Below, in pieces: positions 45,874 through 55,084 of a stretch of 64,000 nucleotides of DNA; positions within the stretch are counted from its first letter, which is position 1, and each line of letters begins with the position of its first letter. Position numbers and translations under genes: made by a program. The stretch spans positions 9,684,001-9,748,000 of the forward strand of contig OX439041.1 in NCBI GenBank assembly GCA_949317995.1, in the 5' to 3' direction. The notes below the pieces were generated by a model that did no database searches, was not told the origin of the DNA, and saw only the letters and a program-made list of their open reading frames with translations. Origin of the DNA: Acholoe squamosa (Eukaryota > Annelida > Polychaeta > Phyllodocida > Polynoidae).

Positions 45874-46276
45874 TTATGTACTTTCCACCATATAAAAGGA
45901 TTCTGGCATGGTTTTTGAGATATCTCTCACTGAATGTAGTTTGTTTGAGGCTGCATTGAGAAATACATGTACCATACTGGTATCATGCTTAAGGCAGTCA
46001 CTGATCACACAAAATGGCATGTGGGATAATTCTCCATTTGTTGGGATAGTAAATTCGAAAATGATGTAGTGTTGCTTGCCTATTCTCCTAATAAAAGCCT
46101 TCAATACAGTCTTGTACAATAAATGCATAGTTCTCAGTAAAATTCAGGAGAATGATTGCTCTGACCTCTGACAGATCCTCTTTTGTACTGCTTAGGAAAG
46201 CAATCTGGGACTTTGCTTTGACTGTGACCAGATGAGGGAAAACATTCCTCCAGAAGTTTTTTAAATTAATACTCAC
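45874..46276 (-). pseudogene. Fragment of an uncharacterised metazoan (transposon-associated) protein
   Basis: Read on the minus strand, one frame (46276 down to 46088) gives FPHLVTVKAKSQIAFL and LLNFTENYAFIVQD, then a TAG. After the stop the same frame continues RQATLHHFRIYY. A second frame (to 45874) continues NGELSHMPFCVISDCLKHDT. These phrases, in this order, match from memory a protein family found in many copies in cnidarians, molluscs and other animals, where the segment precedes a YFSDG..QYKN motif. That motif is absent here. One stop and one frameshift make it a fossil. Function of the family is unknown to me; multicopy spread suggests a mobile element. No upstream exon found. Confidence 0.6.
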
Positions 46277-47109
46277 AGGTATTTAAACGAGATATTTTGA
46301 GCTAAGATATCCCAGGTAGTTAGCAGTATTGCCTTGTCAAATGTAGGTGGTTGTGTACAAATGAAAATGACAAATAAGCTCTAAATGCCTCATACCCTAT
46401 CATAAATATCTATAATGCCAAAAAGAAATACAGTTTGATTGAAAAATACCCAAAGGATTGTGATGTTTTTATCATAAAATTCATTCTAGAGGGAATTTTG
46501 AGGTTTGTTTTCAGTTATGTGTACCTTATGGAGTTTCCAAAACAGTTCTGGCCAAATGTTTCCATTTGAAACAAGTGAGTGGTTCCCATAGCAACCAGAA
46601 GTTGCCATGTATACCAATTTTCTATGTTTCCATGGCAACCAAATGTTCCAAAAACAGAGTGGACCAATGGTTATCCCATTGAAAGCTGGTCTAAAGCATT
46701 GTTTGGTTCATTTCTCAGTGTTTTCCTGTATATTTTATGGAGAAGGGCATTTAATTTTGAGGAGGTGTGGTGGGGACAGGTTAATGACATTTGGCACAAT
46801 GACTCATCAGGCTTTGGTAGAAGAGTCACATTAAATAGGAAAAAAGGGGGGGAAATATCAAAAGCGGGAGGATGCCAACAGATTTGTACGTCACTCCCAT
46901 TCCCCATACAAACACAACGCAAAACAGAGCAGCAGAGAAATATGGTGAAAAAGTGGGTAAGAAGTTAGTACAATTCGGTGGTGCCAGAGTCTATGTGTGG
47001 AATGATGAACGGTGGCGGTGGTAGATAATTAACCGACAAGGAAAGACGACAACAACAAACGAGCACCCATGGTGTAGTACCCACAGGCAATCAGCATGTA
47101 GACCTTGGT
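46277..47109. other. No recognised gene
   Basis: A 129-codon plus frame (46579-46968) has no motif I recognise. GTTCCCATAGCAACC (46581) and GTTTCCATGGCAACC (46626) resemble RFX X-boxes but each lacks the purine at position 4. Confidence 0.35.
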
Positions 47110-47323
47110 ACACTGATAAAAAAGGTCATCAAGATAATGGTGCAATCCTTGTCCCAGAGGTGCCAGAGATCTGTAGCTATTTTTACAGAGATTCTTTGTA
47201 CCACTGCACTGCCATCTGGGGGTTCTTGCAAAGACTACGTTGGTTCATTGCAAAACAAGTATGGTGGTTCACTGTCCAGCTTTATGAGGATCCCTGGTAG
47301 ATTCAACAGTAATGTTTTTCAGT
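47110..47323 (+). mobile_element. Family F element, full length
   Basis: CACTGATAAAAAAGGTCATC to GTAGATTCAACAGTAATGTTTTTCAGTG. TGCCATCTGGGGGTTC is at the CTCF-like position. It shares its outermost bases with family E. Confidence 0.85.
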
Positions 47324-47459
47324 GTTGGCCTAAAAGAGGACTATCCCTTACTCTGTTTTGCGTTGAAAGTCGATTGCAGATCGCTGTGCTTTTGTGGCAG
47401 TAGGGAATATGCTTTTAGGACACCCTGCCTGTTTTCCCACAATACAAAAATCTAATTAA

Positions 47460-47535
47460 TACTAAGGGTTTCAAATCGTAGTTGATATGTAGCAGTTGTA
47501 CCATCTTAATAAATGCCCTCCTCTAGATCCTTGTA
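47460..47535. mobile_element. Family H fragment
   Basis: GGGTTTCAAATCGTAGTTG, GTAGCAGTTGTACCATCTTA and AAATGCCCTCCTCTAGATCC match family H. Confidence 0.7.
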
Positions 47536-47544
47536 TAAAAGCCA

Positions 47545-47840
47545 TAAGGCCCAGGGCATGGCTGCGGGAGACTTCAAGATTTCTCAATACGGTCTAGAGC
47601 ATTACCACAGCCATGACCAAATGTATTATTCCAATTATAACACAGAAAGATCATGCATTACCCACATGATAATACAGTAACATCAATTATGAACTCGTAA
47701 GGTGGGATGAAGTTAACCTCCTGTACTGGCAGTGCATGATACATCGTGATAATGTGCGCTTAATCAGCCAATCAGAATGCAGCATTCACTCATGGTGCAG
47801 TATCCTCAATGATTGAATCATTGAGGATACTGCACCATGA
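47545..47840. mobile_element. Family M element
   Basis: GGGCATGGCTGCGGGAGAC, TTTCTCAATACGGTCTAGAG, ACAGCCATGACCAAATGTAT and GATGAAGTTAACCTCCTGTA parallel 29199-29485. Its right end is the palindrome of the next entry. Confidence 0.75.
47790..47840. repeat. Near-perfect 51-bp palindrome
   Basis: Left arm 47790-47814 starts TCATGGTGCAG, centre G at 47815, right arm 47816-47840 ends CTGCACCATGA. All 25 pairs match. Absence of any mismatch points to recent origin. Confidence 0.97.
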
Positions 47841-47861
47841 CTTTGCCCAATCGTACTAAAA

Positions 47862-47965
47862 TGCCCCCTAGATGTAGGGCTGTATTGACATTAGCGTGAG
47901 GTATCCCACTATGATTTCAAGGGGTCTAGATGTACAATGTTGAGAAATGCCCTCCAGAAGTATTA
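47862..47965. mobile_element. Family H fragment
   Basis: CTAGATGTAGGGCTGTATTG, GGTATCCCACTATGATTTCA and GAGAAATGCCCTCCAGAAG. Confidence 0.7.
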
Positions 47966-48049
47966 GTGTATACAGGTGTGTTAGCTGTGTGAAGGTGTGG
48001 ATCAGGTAATCAGGTGATGTGTACAGGTGTGGGAGGGTATGATGTGTAC

Positions 48050-48205
48050 CTAACCCTTTCAAGGCTGCTGATGCAGGAGTGCATCATGTCCATTGGTCGT
48101 CATGATGCACCAATTGACGAGCAGCCTCGCCAGCACTTCATTGGTGCATCATGATGACCAGTGGGCATGATGCATTAATGCATCAGTGGCCCTTGAAGTG
48201 CTAGA
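48050..48205. mobile_element. Family A element, minimal complete copy
   Basis: CTTTCAAGGCTGCTGATGCA at the left; TGCATCAGTGGCCCTTGAAG at the right. The left end continues AGTGCATCATGTCCATTGG and the right begins ACCAGTGGGCATGATGCATT, so the terminal inverted repeat is about 40 bp. The centre keeps one CACCAATTGACGAG...GCACTTCATTGGTG hairpin. Confidence 0.88.
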
Positions 48206-48464
48206 GGTGTGGGAGGAGGGGATGTACTGAGTTGACCTCCGAGACCCCTAACAGGGGGCTGAGGAGCTCCGGACGAGCTGTCTTAGGTATAGCAGATGTG
48301 TGGCTGTTGTTGTTCTGCATCTACGAGACTGGGTCATCCTCTCATTGCTCCTTTCTCTGACTACATTTTCATCTTTTTCTCTCCTGTTCTTTAACCTCTT
48401 CTTGTAGCTCTCGTGTTTTCCTTTTATTCTGTATTTATTAATGATGCTGGTTCTCTTTTATTTT
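48206..48464. other. No recognised feature
   Basis: GC-richer spacer leading into a pyrimidine tract. Confidence 0.35.
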
Positions 48465-48655
48465 TTTTCTCTGTCTCTCTGTTTCTGTCTCTTTCTGTTT
48501 ATATCTCCATCTGTCTATGTGTCTCTGATTCTATATGTCTGTCTCTGTCTCTCTCACTATCTGTTATTGGCCATTTGTGTCTCAGTCTGTCTTTTTGTCT
48601 CTGTCTGTCTGTTTCTCTGTCTGTCTCTCTGTATCTCTCGGCCTCTGTTTGTTAG
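48465..48655. repeat. Degenerate TCTG/TCTC simple repeat
   Basis: TCTGTCTCTGTCTGTCT-type pyrimidine-biased tract; open Cys-Leu-Ser frames are artefacts. Confidence 0.93.
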
Positions 48656-48829
48656 ACTTGCTCAAGTCTGTGACTATGTTTTAATGATCTTGATATAATA
48701 TCAGAAAATCCATATTCATAAATGAGTCACCGAGAGTGAGTGAGAGTGAAGTAGATCTACCCTCCCCCCTACCCCACCCTGCCTATGGTCGTGAAGTAAA
48801 GTGAAAGGGATTGGAGCCAGTCAAACTGT

Positions 48830-49295
48830 CTGTCATTGCCCATTTGTGTCTCAGTCCATCTTTCTGTCTTTATCTCTGTATGCCTGTCTGTCCTTCTGAT
48901 TCTCTGTCTGTCTCTTGTTCTGTCCCTCTCTGTGTATCCCTGTCTCTCCCTGTCTGTCTGTCTCTTTTATTTTTTATCTGTTGCCATTAATGATGCTGTT
49001 GTCTCTTCTACTTCTTTCTCTGTGTGTCTTTTTCTGTTTGTCTCGTCATCTGTCTGCCTCTGTCTGTCTCTGAAGCTTTCTGACTATATGTCATTGCCCA
49101 TTTGTGTCTTAGTCTGTCTTTCTGTCTTTGTCTCTGTCTGTCTGTCTCTGTCTGTCTGTCTCTGTCTGTGTATGTCTGTCTGTCTATCTATGTGTCTGTC
49201 TGTCTCTCTCCCTTTGTTTATTTCTGTCTATATATCTGTCGCTATTTTTCTGTCTGTCTGTCTATTTTTCTGTCTCTGTATTTCGCTCCATGTCT
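48830..49295. repeat. Degenerate TCTG/TCTC simple repeat with longer duplicated blocks
   Basis: A block such as CATTGCCCATTTGTGTCTYAGT followed by CTGTCTTTCTGTC occurs near 48580, 48835 and 49095, so the tract expanded by block duplication of about 250 bp as well as slippage. Confidence 0.9.
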
Positions 49296-49950
49296 CTGAT
49301 GCTCCCCATAGTTGTACACCATTGACAGTTGTGAGTGAAGGTAGCTGAGTGTGTAGTTGAGTTTCTCCTGTGTACATTATACACAGACTGGCCGTATCCC
49401 TCTTACAAGTTCCAGACACCACTACCAATACTTCCTACATCCCAAAAAGATGTAGAATATACTATCTTCTTGGTGAGACACAACGAAAACTAAAACTTGT
49501 GGAACACCAGCTTTTGCCCCAAAAACCGCTGCTAATTTAAAAAAGAAATGACTGGAGGTGGATGGAAATACACTGGGAGGATGACTTATTTGCTCCCGAT
49601 TCAAAATCAGCAAAAATCGACTAAAAGTTGAATACCCGGTTTATACACATAAATAAGTCATAATGTATTATCAAAAATAATACTGATAAAAGATGATGGG
49701 GGAGGGCTATACCTTTTGACCCCCCCCGCCACCACCCCACGGCTCGCTTCCCAAGCCACCTCTGCCAAGCCTATGTTACCAATCTGTAGACACTGTAATT
49801 CTTTACCTTTCCACCCAATGTAACTTGTTCCATCTTCTCTGTCAGTAACATCTGCCACAATACTTATTTTCTATTCGAGTTGAGAAAAGTAATCGCCAGT
49901 GACAGTCTGACAGTTGAAAGGTGTTATGGAGGTCTGACTGTACATTCACT
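49296..49950. other. No assured gene; one exon-like minus frame
   Basis: At 49850 downward on the minus strand, TTGTGGCAG precedes an open stretch reading DVTDREDGTSYIGWKGKELQ and on to WEAS (about 49735). Amino-acid composition looks protein-like and the AG could be a splice acceptor, but I recognise no family and see no clear donor. The rest is low-copy. Confidence 0.25.
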
Positions 49951-49951
49951 C

Positions 49952-50608
49952 TTAACTCTTTGAGGGCTACTGTTAGATGCAGGAGTGCATCATGCCCATT
50001 GGTTGGCATGATGCACCAATGAAGTGTTAGCGAAACTGCTCGCAAGCACTTCATTGGAGCATCATGCTGACCCTCCGGGACTATATGAACCCCATTGGGA
50101 CGGCATGATGCCTAGGTCCTGGTGTGACTCACGAAAGCTTGAATGGCGACCCTCCATGACAGTGTCAACCCGGCAGGGTCGGCATGATGTATAAGTGCAG
50201 CCCTGGAGGGTGTTGCTCCTATGGTAAAAAGAGCTGAGAGTATGTGCCCTCTTTTCTAAACGAGTCGTGCACTGCTTCACCATTCAACTTGCACTTACCA
50301 CATTAGTCTGAAAAGTCACCTGCCTTGTTTAAAATAGAGAGAGCTGCACTACCAGGTACCTACCCATGTCACATACTCAAATCCCCCTTTTTTAGCACCA
50401 TACTTGAATGACTTGTGAGCAACAAAAGGGACAAGTTATAGCTACATGAAAAGAAAGGGCTGGAAATGAGGGCATCTTTAACCAGCTCCTCTTTTTACTA
50501 TAGGAGCAACAGCCTCCTGGTGAATTACTCACCAGGGCTGCACTACAGCATCATGAAGACCAATCACCATGCAGCATTAATGCATTAGTGGCCCTTAAAG
50601 ATTGTTAA
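49952..50608. mobile_element. Family A element split by family B, TTAA flanks
   Basis: TTAACTCTTTGAGGGCTACT at the left and GTGGCCCTTAAAGATTGTTAA at the right. TTAA at each end suggests a TTAA-targeting transposase (piggyBac or Kolobok type). Hairpins GTGCATCATGCCC/GGCATGATGCACC and AGTGTTAGCGA/TCGCAAGCACT are present. The B insertion is at 50206-50516. Confidence 0.85.
50206..50516 (+). mobile_element. Family B element inserted in family A at CTG
   Basis: The A hairpin GCAGCCCTGGTGAGTTAC is interrupted: left GCAGCCCTG (to 50205), then GAGGGTGTTGCTCC... to ...GGAGCAACAGCCTC, then CTGGTGAATTAC. The duplicated triplet is CTG. This copy fixes the element boundaries. Confidence 0.92.
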
Positions 50609-50774
50609 CCCTAGCCATACAGTTCTAAGTATATGTATGAACGTAAATTCCTCTATTTATACTGAAGTCTTGTAGCTCACAGGGCTGTAATAAGTCTTAC
50701 TCCAGCCAATTGTACAATGACTTAAGTTTATGTTGAAATAGAGTATGATAGAATATTAATGTATTCAATCATTC

Positions 50775-50870
50775 ATGCTTCCAATCCCCATTGGTCGTAA
50801 TGATGCATGAATGCAGCCCGGGTAAGTAACTCCTATGCACTGAATTAATATATCATGCTGAGGCTACAAG
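50775..50870. mobile_element. Family A fragment
   Basis: CCATTGGTCGTAATGATGCA, GAATGCAGCCCGGGTAAGTA and ATATATCATGCTGA. Confidence 0.65.
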
Positions 50871-50959
50871 GTTGAGACACTCTTGGAGTGTCATTGTGAT
50901 GTGCTCTTGCATTTGTGGCCCGTAATCACTGGAAATGAACAATGCAAGTGGGTGCCAAA

Positions 50960-51005
50960 AGAAATATTCTGTCTTTACAAATTCTATCACCCTGTGGACA
51001 CATGG
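50960..51005. mobile_element. Family P half copy
   Basis: ATATTCTGTCTTTACAAATT then CTATCACCCTGTGGACAC match the right end of 36316-36588. Confidence 0.6.
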
Positions 51006-51017
51006 CTTCATTTGCCG

Positions 51018-51258
51018 CGATGTAAAACAAAACTGTTGAACCTACCAGAGATCCTCATAAAACTGAACGGTGGACCACCGTAAAAAAGAAAACCCACTGC
51101 ACTAGTGTAGTTTTTTACAAGAAGCCCCAGGTGGCAGTATGGTGGTACACAAATGTACAAGGATTCTCTGTGAAAATAATGATGGATCTCTAGCAACTTT
51201 GGGGCGAGGAATGCTCCCTTATTTCGATGGTATTTTTTTTTACAGTACGCCAAAGTGC
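51018..51258 (-). mobile_element. Family F element, reverse orientation
   Basis: ACTGTTGAACCTACCAGAGA to TATTTTTTTTTACAGT. GCCCCAGGTGGCAGTAT (51127) matches the CTCF core CCANNAGRKGGCRS at 12 of 14 positions by eye. Confidence 0.85.
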
Positions 51259-51464
51259 AACAGTTTTACTTCTTGCTGATCCTTCAGGGGTTCAGCAAGG
51301 GTTAAATATTCCTTTTTGGCCCAGTAATACAAGTCAGGCACCTTATACATAATGTTAAAAGGAGAAAAACCACCTTTGCCCCCATCCCCTGGGTGTGTAT
51401 AGGTCTGTAGTACTGATGGCGCACTGACAGGTACTGTCCCTGTTCATTTGTGTTTTTATTGCCT

Positions 51465-51592
51465 CACCAGGAGGGCATTTCTCAAGATGGTAGACAGCAC
51501 ACATCCACTGTGATTTGAAATCCTCAGAATTAGAGTGGGTGACTGGAGGTAATACACTACGTCTGCTCTGTACGATCATAGTTTGGTAAGGC
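51465..51592. mobile_element. Family H fragment
   Basis: CCAGGAGGGCATTTCTCAAG, ATTTGAAATCCTCAGAATTA and GAGTGGGTGACTGGAGG. A family B element begins at its right edge. Confidence 0.7.
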
Positions 51593-51594
51593 AG

Positions 51595-52311
51595 GAGCGT
51601 GTTGCTCCTATGGTAAAAGAGCTGTCAGTAGGTACTCTCTTTTCAAAAGAAGTCACGCTCTGCTTCACCATTCAACTTGCACTCACCACATTAGTCTGAA
51701 AGGTCACTTGCCTTGTTTAAAACAGAGAGAGCTGCACTATCAGGTACCTACTCATGTCACACACTCTATAGTATATTATACTGACTGACTTCTCACAACT
51801 AGGTACCTACTCAAATCTCCATTTTTTAGCACCATACTTGAATGACCACTTCTGGAGCATGTTGCTCCTATGGTAAAAAGAGCTGTCAGTAGGTACCCTC
51901 TTTTTAAAAGAAGTCACGCTCTGCTTCACCAAAGTACTTGCACGCACCACATTAGTCTGAAAAGTCACCTGCCTTGTTTAAAACAGAGCTGCACTCTCAG
52001 GTACCTACTCATGTCACACGCTCTATAGTATATTATACTGACTGACTTCTCCCAACTAGGTACCTACTCAAATCCCCTTTTTTAGCACCATCCTTGAATG
52101 ACCACTTGTGAGATACAAAAGGGACAAGTTATAGCTACATGAAAAGAAAGGACTGGAAACAAGGGCATTTCCAGCCAGCTCTTCCTCTTACTATAGGACC
52201 AACACCCTCCTGAGCAACAAAAGGGACAAGTTACAGCTACATAAAAAGAAAGGACTGGAAACGAGGGCATTTTTAGCCAGCTCTTCCTTTTACTATAGGA
52301 GCAACACCCTC
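51595..52311 (+). mobile_element. Family B element interrupted by another family B
   Basis: Outer copy: GAGCGTGTTGCTCCTATGGT (51595) to 51854, then 52210-52311 ending CTATAGGAGCAACACCCTC. Flanked by CAG (51592-51594 and 52312-52314). The interruption falls at ACCACTT|GTGAGCAAC of the family sequence. Confidence 0.9.
51855..52209 (+). mobile_element. Family B element nested in family B, CTG duplication
   Basis: GAGCATGTTGCTCCTATGGT to CTATAGGACCAACACCCTC, with CTG on both sides (51852-51854 and 52210-52212). After removing it the outer copy reads through. Confidence 0.9.
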
Positions 52312-52339
52312 CAGTCATACCAGTGCAATCATGCATGAT

Positions 52340-52900
52340 CATTAGATCTATGCAGGGTTGCACTGGCATTAGTGCGATAAATCCAACTAAGATTTGAAAG
52401 GGATCTAGTCGAACGATCTTGAGAAATTCATTCCTGATCCAGTTTGTATTTCAACATAGGCCAGCTTGTAGGTATTTCTCACGATGATATGACTAGACTC
52501 CTTCAAATCGTAGTGGGAACCCTCACCCTAATGCCATTACAGCTCGGCATCTAATAGTCACTCATGATTGTACTGGTACAGCTACACTACTAAACCCTAT
52601 ATAATTGCTACATTGAGTTCTAAGTGTACAGAGCAGTTGTAGCATATTGCCTAGAATTATCCACTCTAATTTTGATGGTTTCAAATCGTAGTAGTTGTGT
52701 TCAGTTGTACCATCTTGAGAAATGCCTTCAAAACCTCCAGAATAAACAACAGTCGCAAAAAAAGTTTTGTTTGTACAGAACGGTCAAAGTACATAACCTA
52801 TAATCACTAACTCTAATTCTGATGGTTTCAAATTGAAGTGGCCCTGTTCAGTCGTACAATCTTGAGAAATGCCTTCCAGATCCAGTTAGCATTTCAACAT
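52340..52900. mobile_element. Family H elements, two or three abutting copies
   Basis: Blocks from 52340 (TCTATGCAGGGTTGCACTGG, GATTTGAAAGGGATCTAGTC, TTGAGAAATTCATTCC), 52490 (CTTCAAATCGTAGTGGGAAC, TTACAGCTCGGCATCTAATA) and 52790 (TCTAATTCTGATGGTTTCAA, GAAATGCCTTCCAGATCCAG) repeat with inversions. GATTTGAA/TTCAAATC words mark the inverted halves. Confidence 0.7.
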
Positions 52901-53176
52901 AGGCCACCTGGAACTCAGCCTCTCACCCAGTAAACACCGTACCAAAATGCTACATAGATATCTGGTATAACTAGGTATGGTTGGTTCAGTCCAAATTGGT
53001 TTGAATTACGTCTTTCTGGTTGGTATGTCGACGTTCAAACATTAAGGTTTAACTACGTCCTAGATACGTAGTATCTAAGATATGTTTTCCCACGTATTTT
53101 TATGTTTTTCTCCTACCAAAAATATTCCTAAAAATACAAAAAAAAAGTGAAAAGAAATTGTAAAGCTCCCAACATC

Positions 53177-53266
53177 AAAATCTTTACCAGCTATGGGCTG
53201 GGATTGATCCCAGGACCCCTGAATTTGAAAAGTTTTGCTCTACAGACTGAGCTAACCAGGACACCA
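53177..53266 (-). ncRNA. tRNA-derived Pol III-like head, outward left
   Basis: On the minus strand: GGTGTCCTGGTTAGCTCAGT, CTGTAGAGC, then GGGATCAATCCCAG. A box TAGCTCAGTCTG (plus positions 53243-53254) and B box GATCAATCC (53201-53209) fit the type 2 consensus, and GCTC...GAGC forms a D stem. TTTT follows at 53180-53177. No matching acceptor stem, so not a functional tRNA gene; more like a SINE head. Confidence 0.6.
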
Positions 53267-53365
53267 ATATATCTGGCACCCAAAAGTATAACATATTCTC
53301 TTGGCTGTAAGTGTAAGGTAATGCAAATGACTTGATGGACTTTTGACACACACACATCATAATCA

Positions 53366-53462
53366 GAATCTGTAGTACAGTTGTAGCAAGAAGGAATCCG
53401 ATGTGAGAGGTCTGGGGTTCAAGGCTTCTCCTTGGTGGAAATTTCACCAACGTTTTTTTTTT
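53366..53462 (+). ncRNA. tRNA-derived Pol III-like head, outward right
   Basis: TAGTACAGTTGT (53373-53384) fits an A box and GTTCAAGGC (53417-53425) a B box, followed by a T10 run at 53453. It is a diverged inverted relative of the left head. Activity unknown. Confidence 0.5.
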
Positions 53463-53663
53463 CATTTTTTTTACCCTTTTTTAGGCAGGACTTTGGTAGG
53501 AAAAATACTTAGAAATACATATCTGTGAATACGATGTAGCTAGAATGTAGATGAACCTTAACATTTGAACATCCACATACCAAGAAAAAATATGTAGTTA
53601 CAACCAAATTTCTACATATCTATTCCTCTTACAATGTCCATATACGAAGTTGTGTTTACTGGG

Positions 53664-54569
53664 CATAGAGTCCAATGGAGTGCTCATTTTATGAACAGCG
53701 TATGAAATTGAGAGCGCTTGTACTTCCCAAGGGAATCAAAGAAAATTCAAACCCTCCCCTACAAAGAAGAGATTTCATCCTAGTTTAGGGGACAATTCAA
53801 GCTTTAGCACTGTGTCTTTCAACTTAGTAAAGGAGGAAAAAACTCTTTCATCTTACTTGTAGAGGGACTTAATCATTGACAAATCCCATGAGAAAGATTT
53901 TCCTGAAACCCACCATCCCATCTCTGCACCATTTTGAAAAATGAATACTCTCTTATCAATATAGCCAAAAGTCAGTTGGGGTAAATAGGTCTCAGCTCAC
54001 AAAGTCGTTATCACAGTTAAAATAAAGCAGAGATCGGGGTACTGTGAGGTGATAACCAGCCCATGTGAGCTAACACAAAGCTTTTGTATTTTTTTCCTTT
54101 TCTTTTTCTTTACTCTATTTTTGATGAATTAGGTAGTTGACAAGGAAAACAATGATCAATGCGATGTTTTGAAAAGAATCTGATGAAAAGATTTTTTTCT
54201 TTTGCTTTTGGCATGTTAATTGGGCAAGACGATTTGTGGCGTCACTTCCATCTGCTCTTGGACCTCCAGTTTCGGTGTGCATTTTTTTTTACCTGTATGT
54301 ATGTCAGCAAAAATATATCTGGTTATATTTCTGGAGCACAGATATTTTGTTCGCAGAGGCCATAGAGTTCAGTATAGGGCATTATACCAAGAGCGATTCA
54401 ATTTCAAACTTCGTCCAACTTCCGAATGTGTCACTGCAACTTCTGTTACATACGTTTCAGATAAGCTCCTTCAAAGAAAGAAAATCATCCATTGCATTTT
54501 GAGGAGGACGACATTAATGAGGAATAATTCAAACCATCAGCCTACCTACCATATTACATAAATAATTGT
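53664..54569. other. No recognised feature
   Basis: AT-rich low-copy DNA. Overlapping plus frames at 54159-54561 have no recognised motif. Confidence 0.35.
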
Positions 54570-54890
54570 AACATAGTGACCAGTTTAAGCACCAGGTCGG
54601 TGAAAAAGCGCAAGGTTCAATTAGTGAGTGAGTAATAGATGTTTAAAGCCATTTCGACAGCTAAGGTCATATTCATGACGAGAACTACATTACACAATTT
54701 CACAGGGGAATGTGTCAGTGCCCATGCATATGTGCACCACAGACATCCTGATGGGATAGGAAAGAGGATAAATAGACCCTTTTTTCGTGGGCTAGGGAAG
54801 CCCGCAAGGTTTAATTAAGCGCCTGCAGAAACACTTTGTCCTGAATAAGCGCCTGTCTTGTACAAGTGCTGTTGATATCAGTAACTGCAA
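54570..54890. mobile_element. Family C element split by SINE-like family J
   Basis: ATAGTGACCAGTTTAAGCAC and AAAAAGCGCAAGG at the left; TTAATTAAGCGCCTGCAG and TGAATAAGCGCCTGTCTTGT at the right. Confidence 0.75.
54624..54803 (+). mobile_element. Family J SINE-like retroposon with 14-bp target duplication
   Basis: 180 bp from GTGAGTGAGTAATAGATGTT to GGGCTAGGGAAGCCC. GCAAGGTTCAATTA (54610-54623) and GCAAGGTTTAATTA (54804-54817) flank it with one mismatch. A long duplication without terminal inverted repeats fits LINE-driven insertion. Paralogue at 35856-36048. Confidence 0.85.
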
Positions 54891-55084
54891 GGAAGTTCAA
54901 GCAGTCTGCTACTATATATCATACAGAGACTTACAGTGGGGGTATTTAGTACTAACAATGGCAGGATAAAACACTGAGTTGTTGTTACCTGCACATACCT
55001 GTGTCTACATCACTAGGAGCTGGAGTAAACAGGTGAGAACTGGACACCTTACCACCCAGGTAGTAGTAGCCCACCACTAAACAG
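54891..55084. other. No recognised feature
   Basis: Short spacer, nothing recognised. Confidence 0.35.

Larger units (their letters stand above)
52926..53663. mobile_element. Foldback element with two outward-facing tRNA-like heads
   Basis: Starts CCCAGTAAACACC and ends GTGTTTACTGGG; CA lies outside both ends. The arms (about 53020-53130 and 53480-53590) share TTGGTATGT, TTCAAACATTAAGGTTTAAC-type sequence and CTACCAAA, inverted. Each arm carries at its inner end a tRNA-like A and B box, and both point outward (next two entries). It reads as two tRNA-headed units joined head to head. A minus open frame through it is not a gene. Confidence 0.75.

Noticed and set aside
46581-46640. RFX X-box pair
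   Set aside because: Both copies deviate at a key position (T or C where a purine is expected) and there is no promoter context.
46579-46968. 129-codon plus frame
   Set aside because: No motif recognised. It lies near the pseudogene but on the other strand.
48413-49348. Cys/Leu/Ser/Val-rich frames up to 170 codons
   Set aside because: Degenerate TCTG/TCTC simple repeat; the hydrophobic look comes from pyrimidine-rich codons.
53177-53266. Functional tRNA gene
   Set aside because: A and B boxes and D stem are present, but the acceptor ends do not pair and the anticodon arm is poor.
54159-54561. Three overlapping plus frames of 68-113 codons
   Set aside because: No motif; biased by AT-rich sequence.
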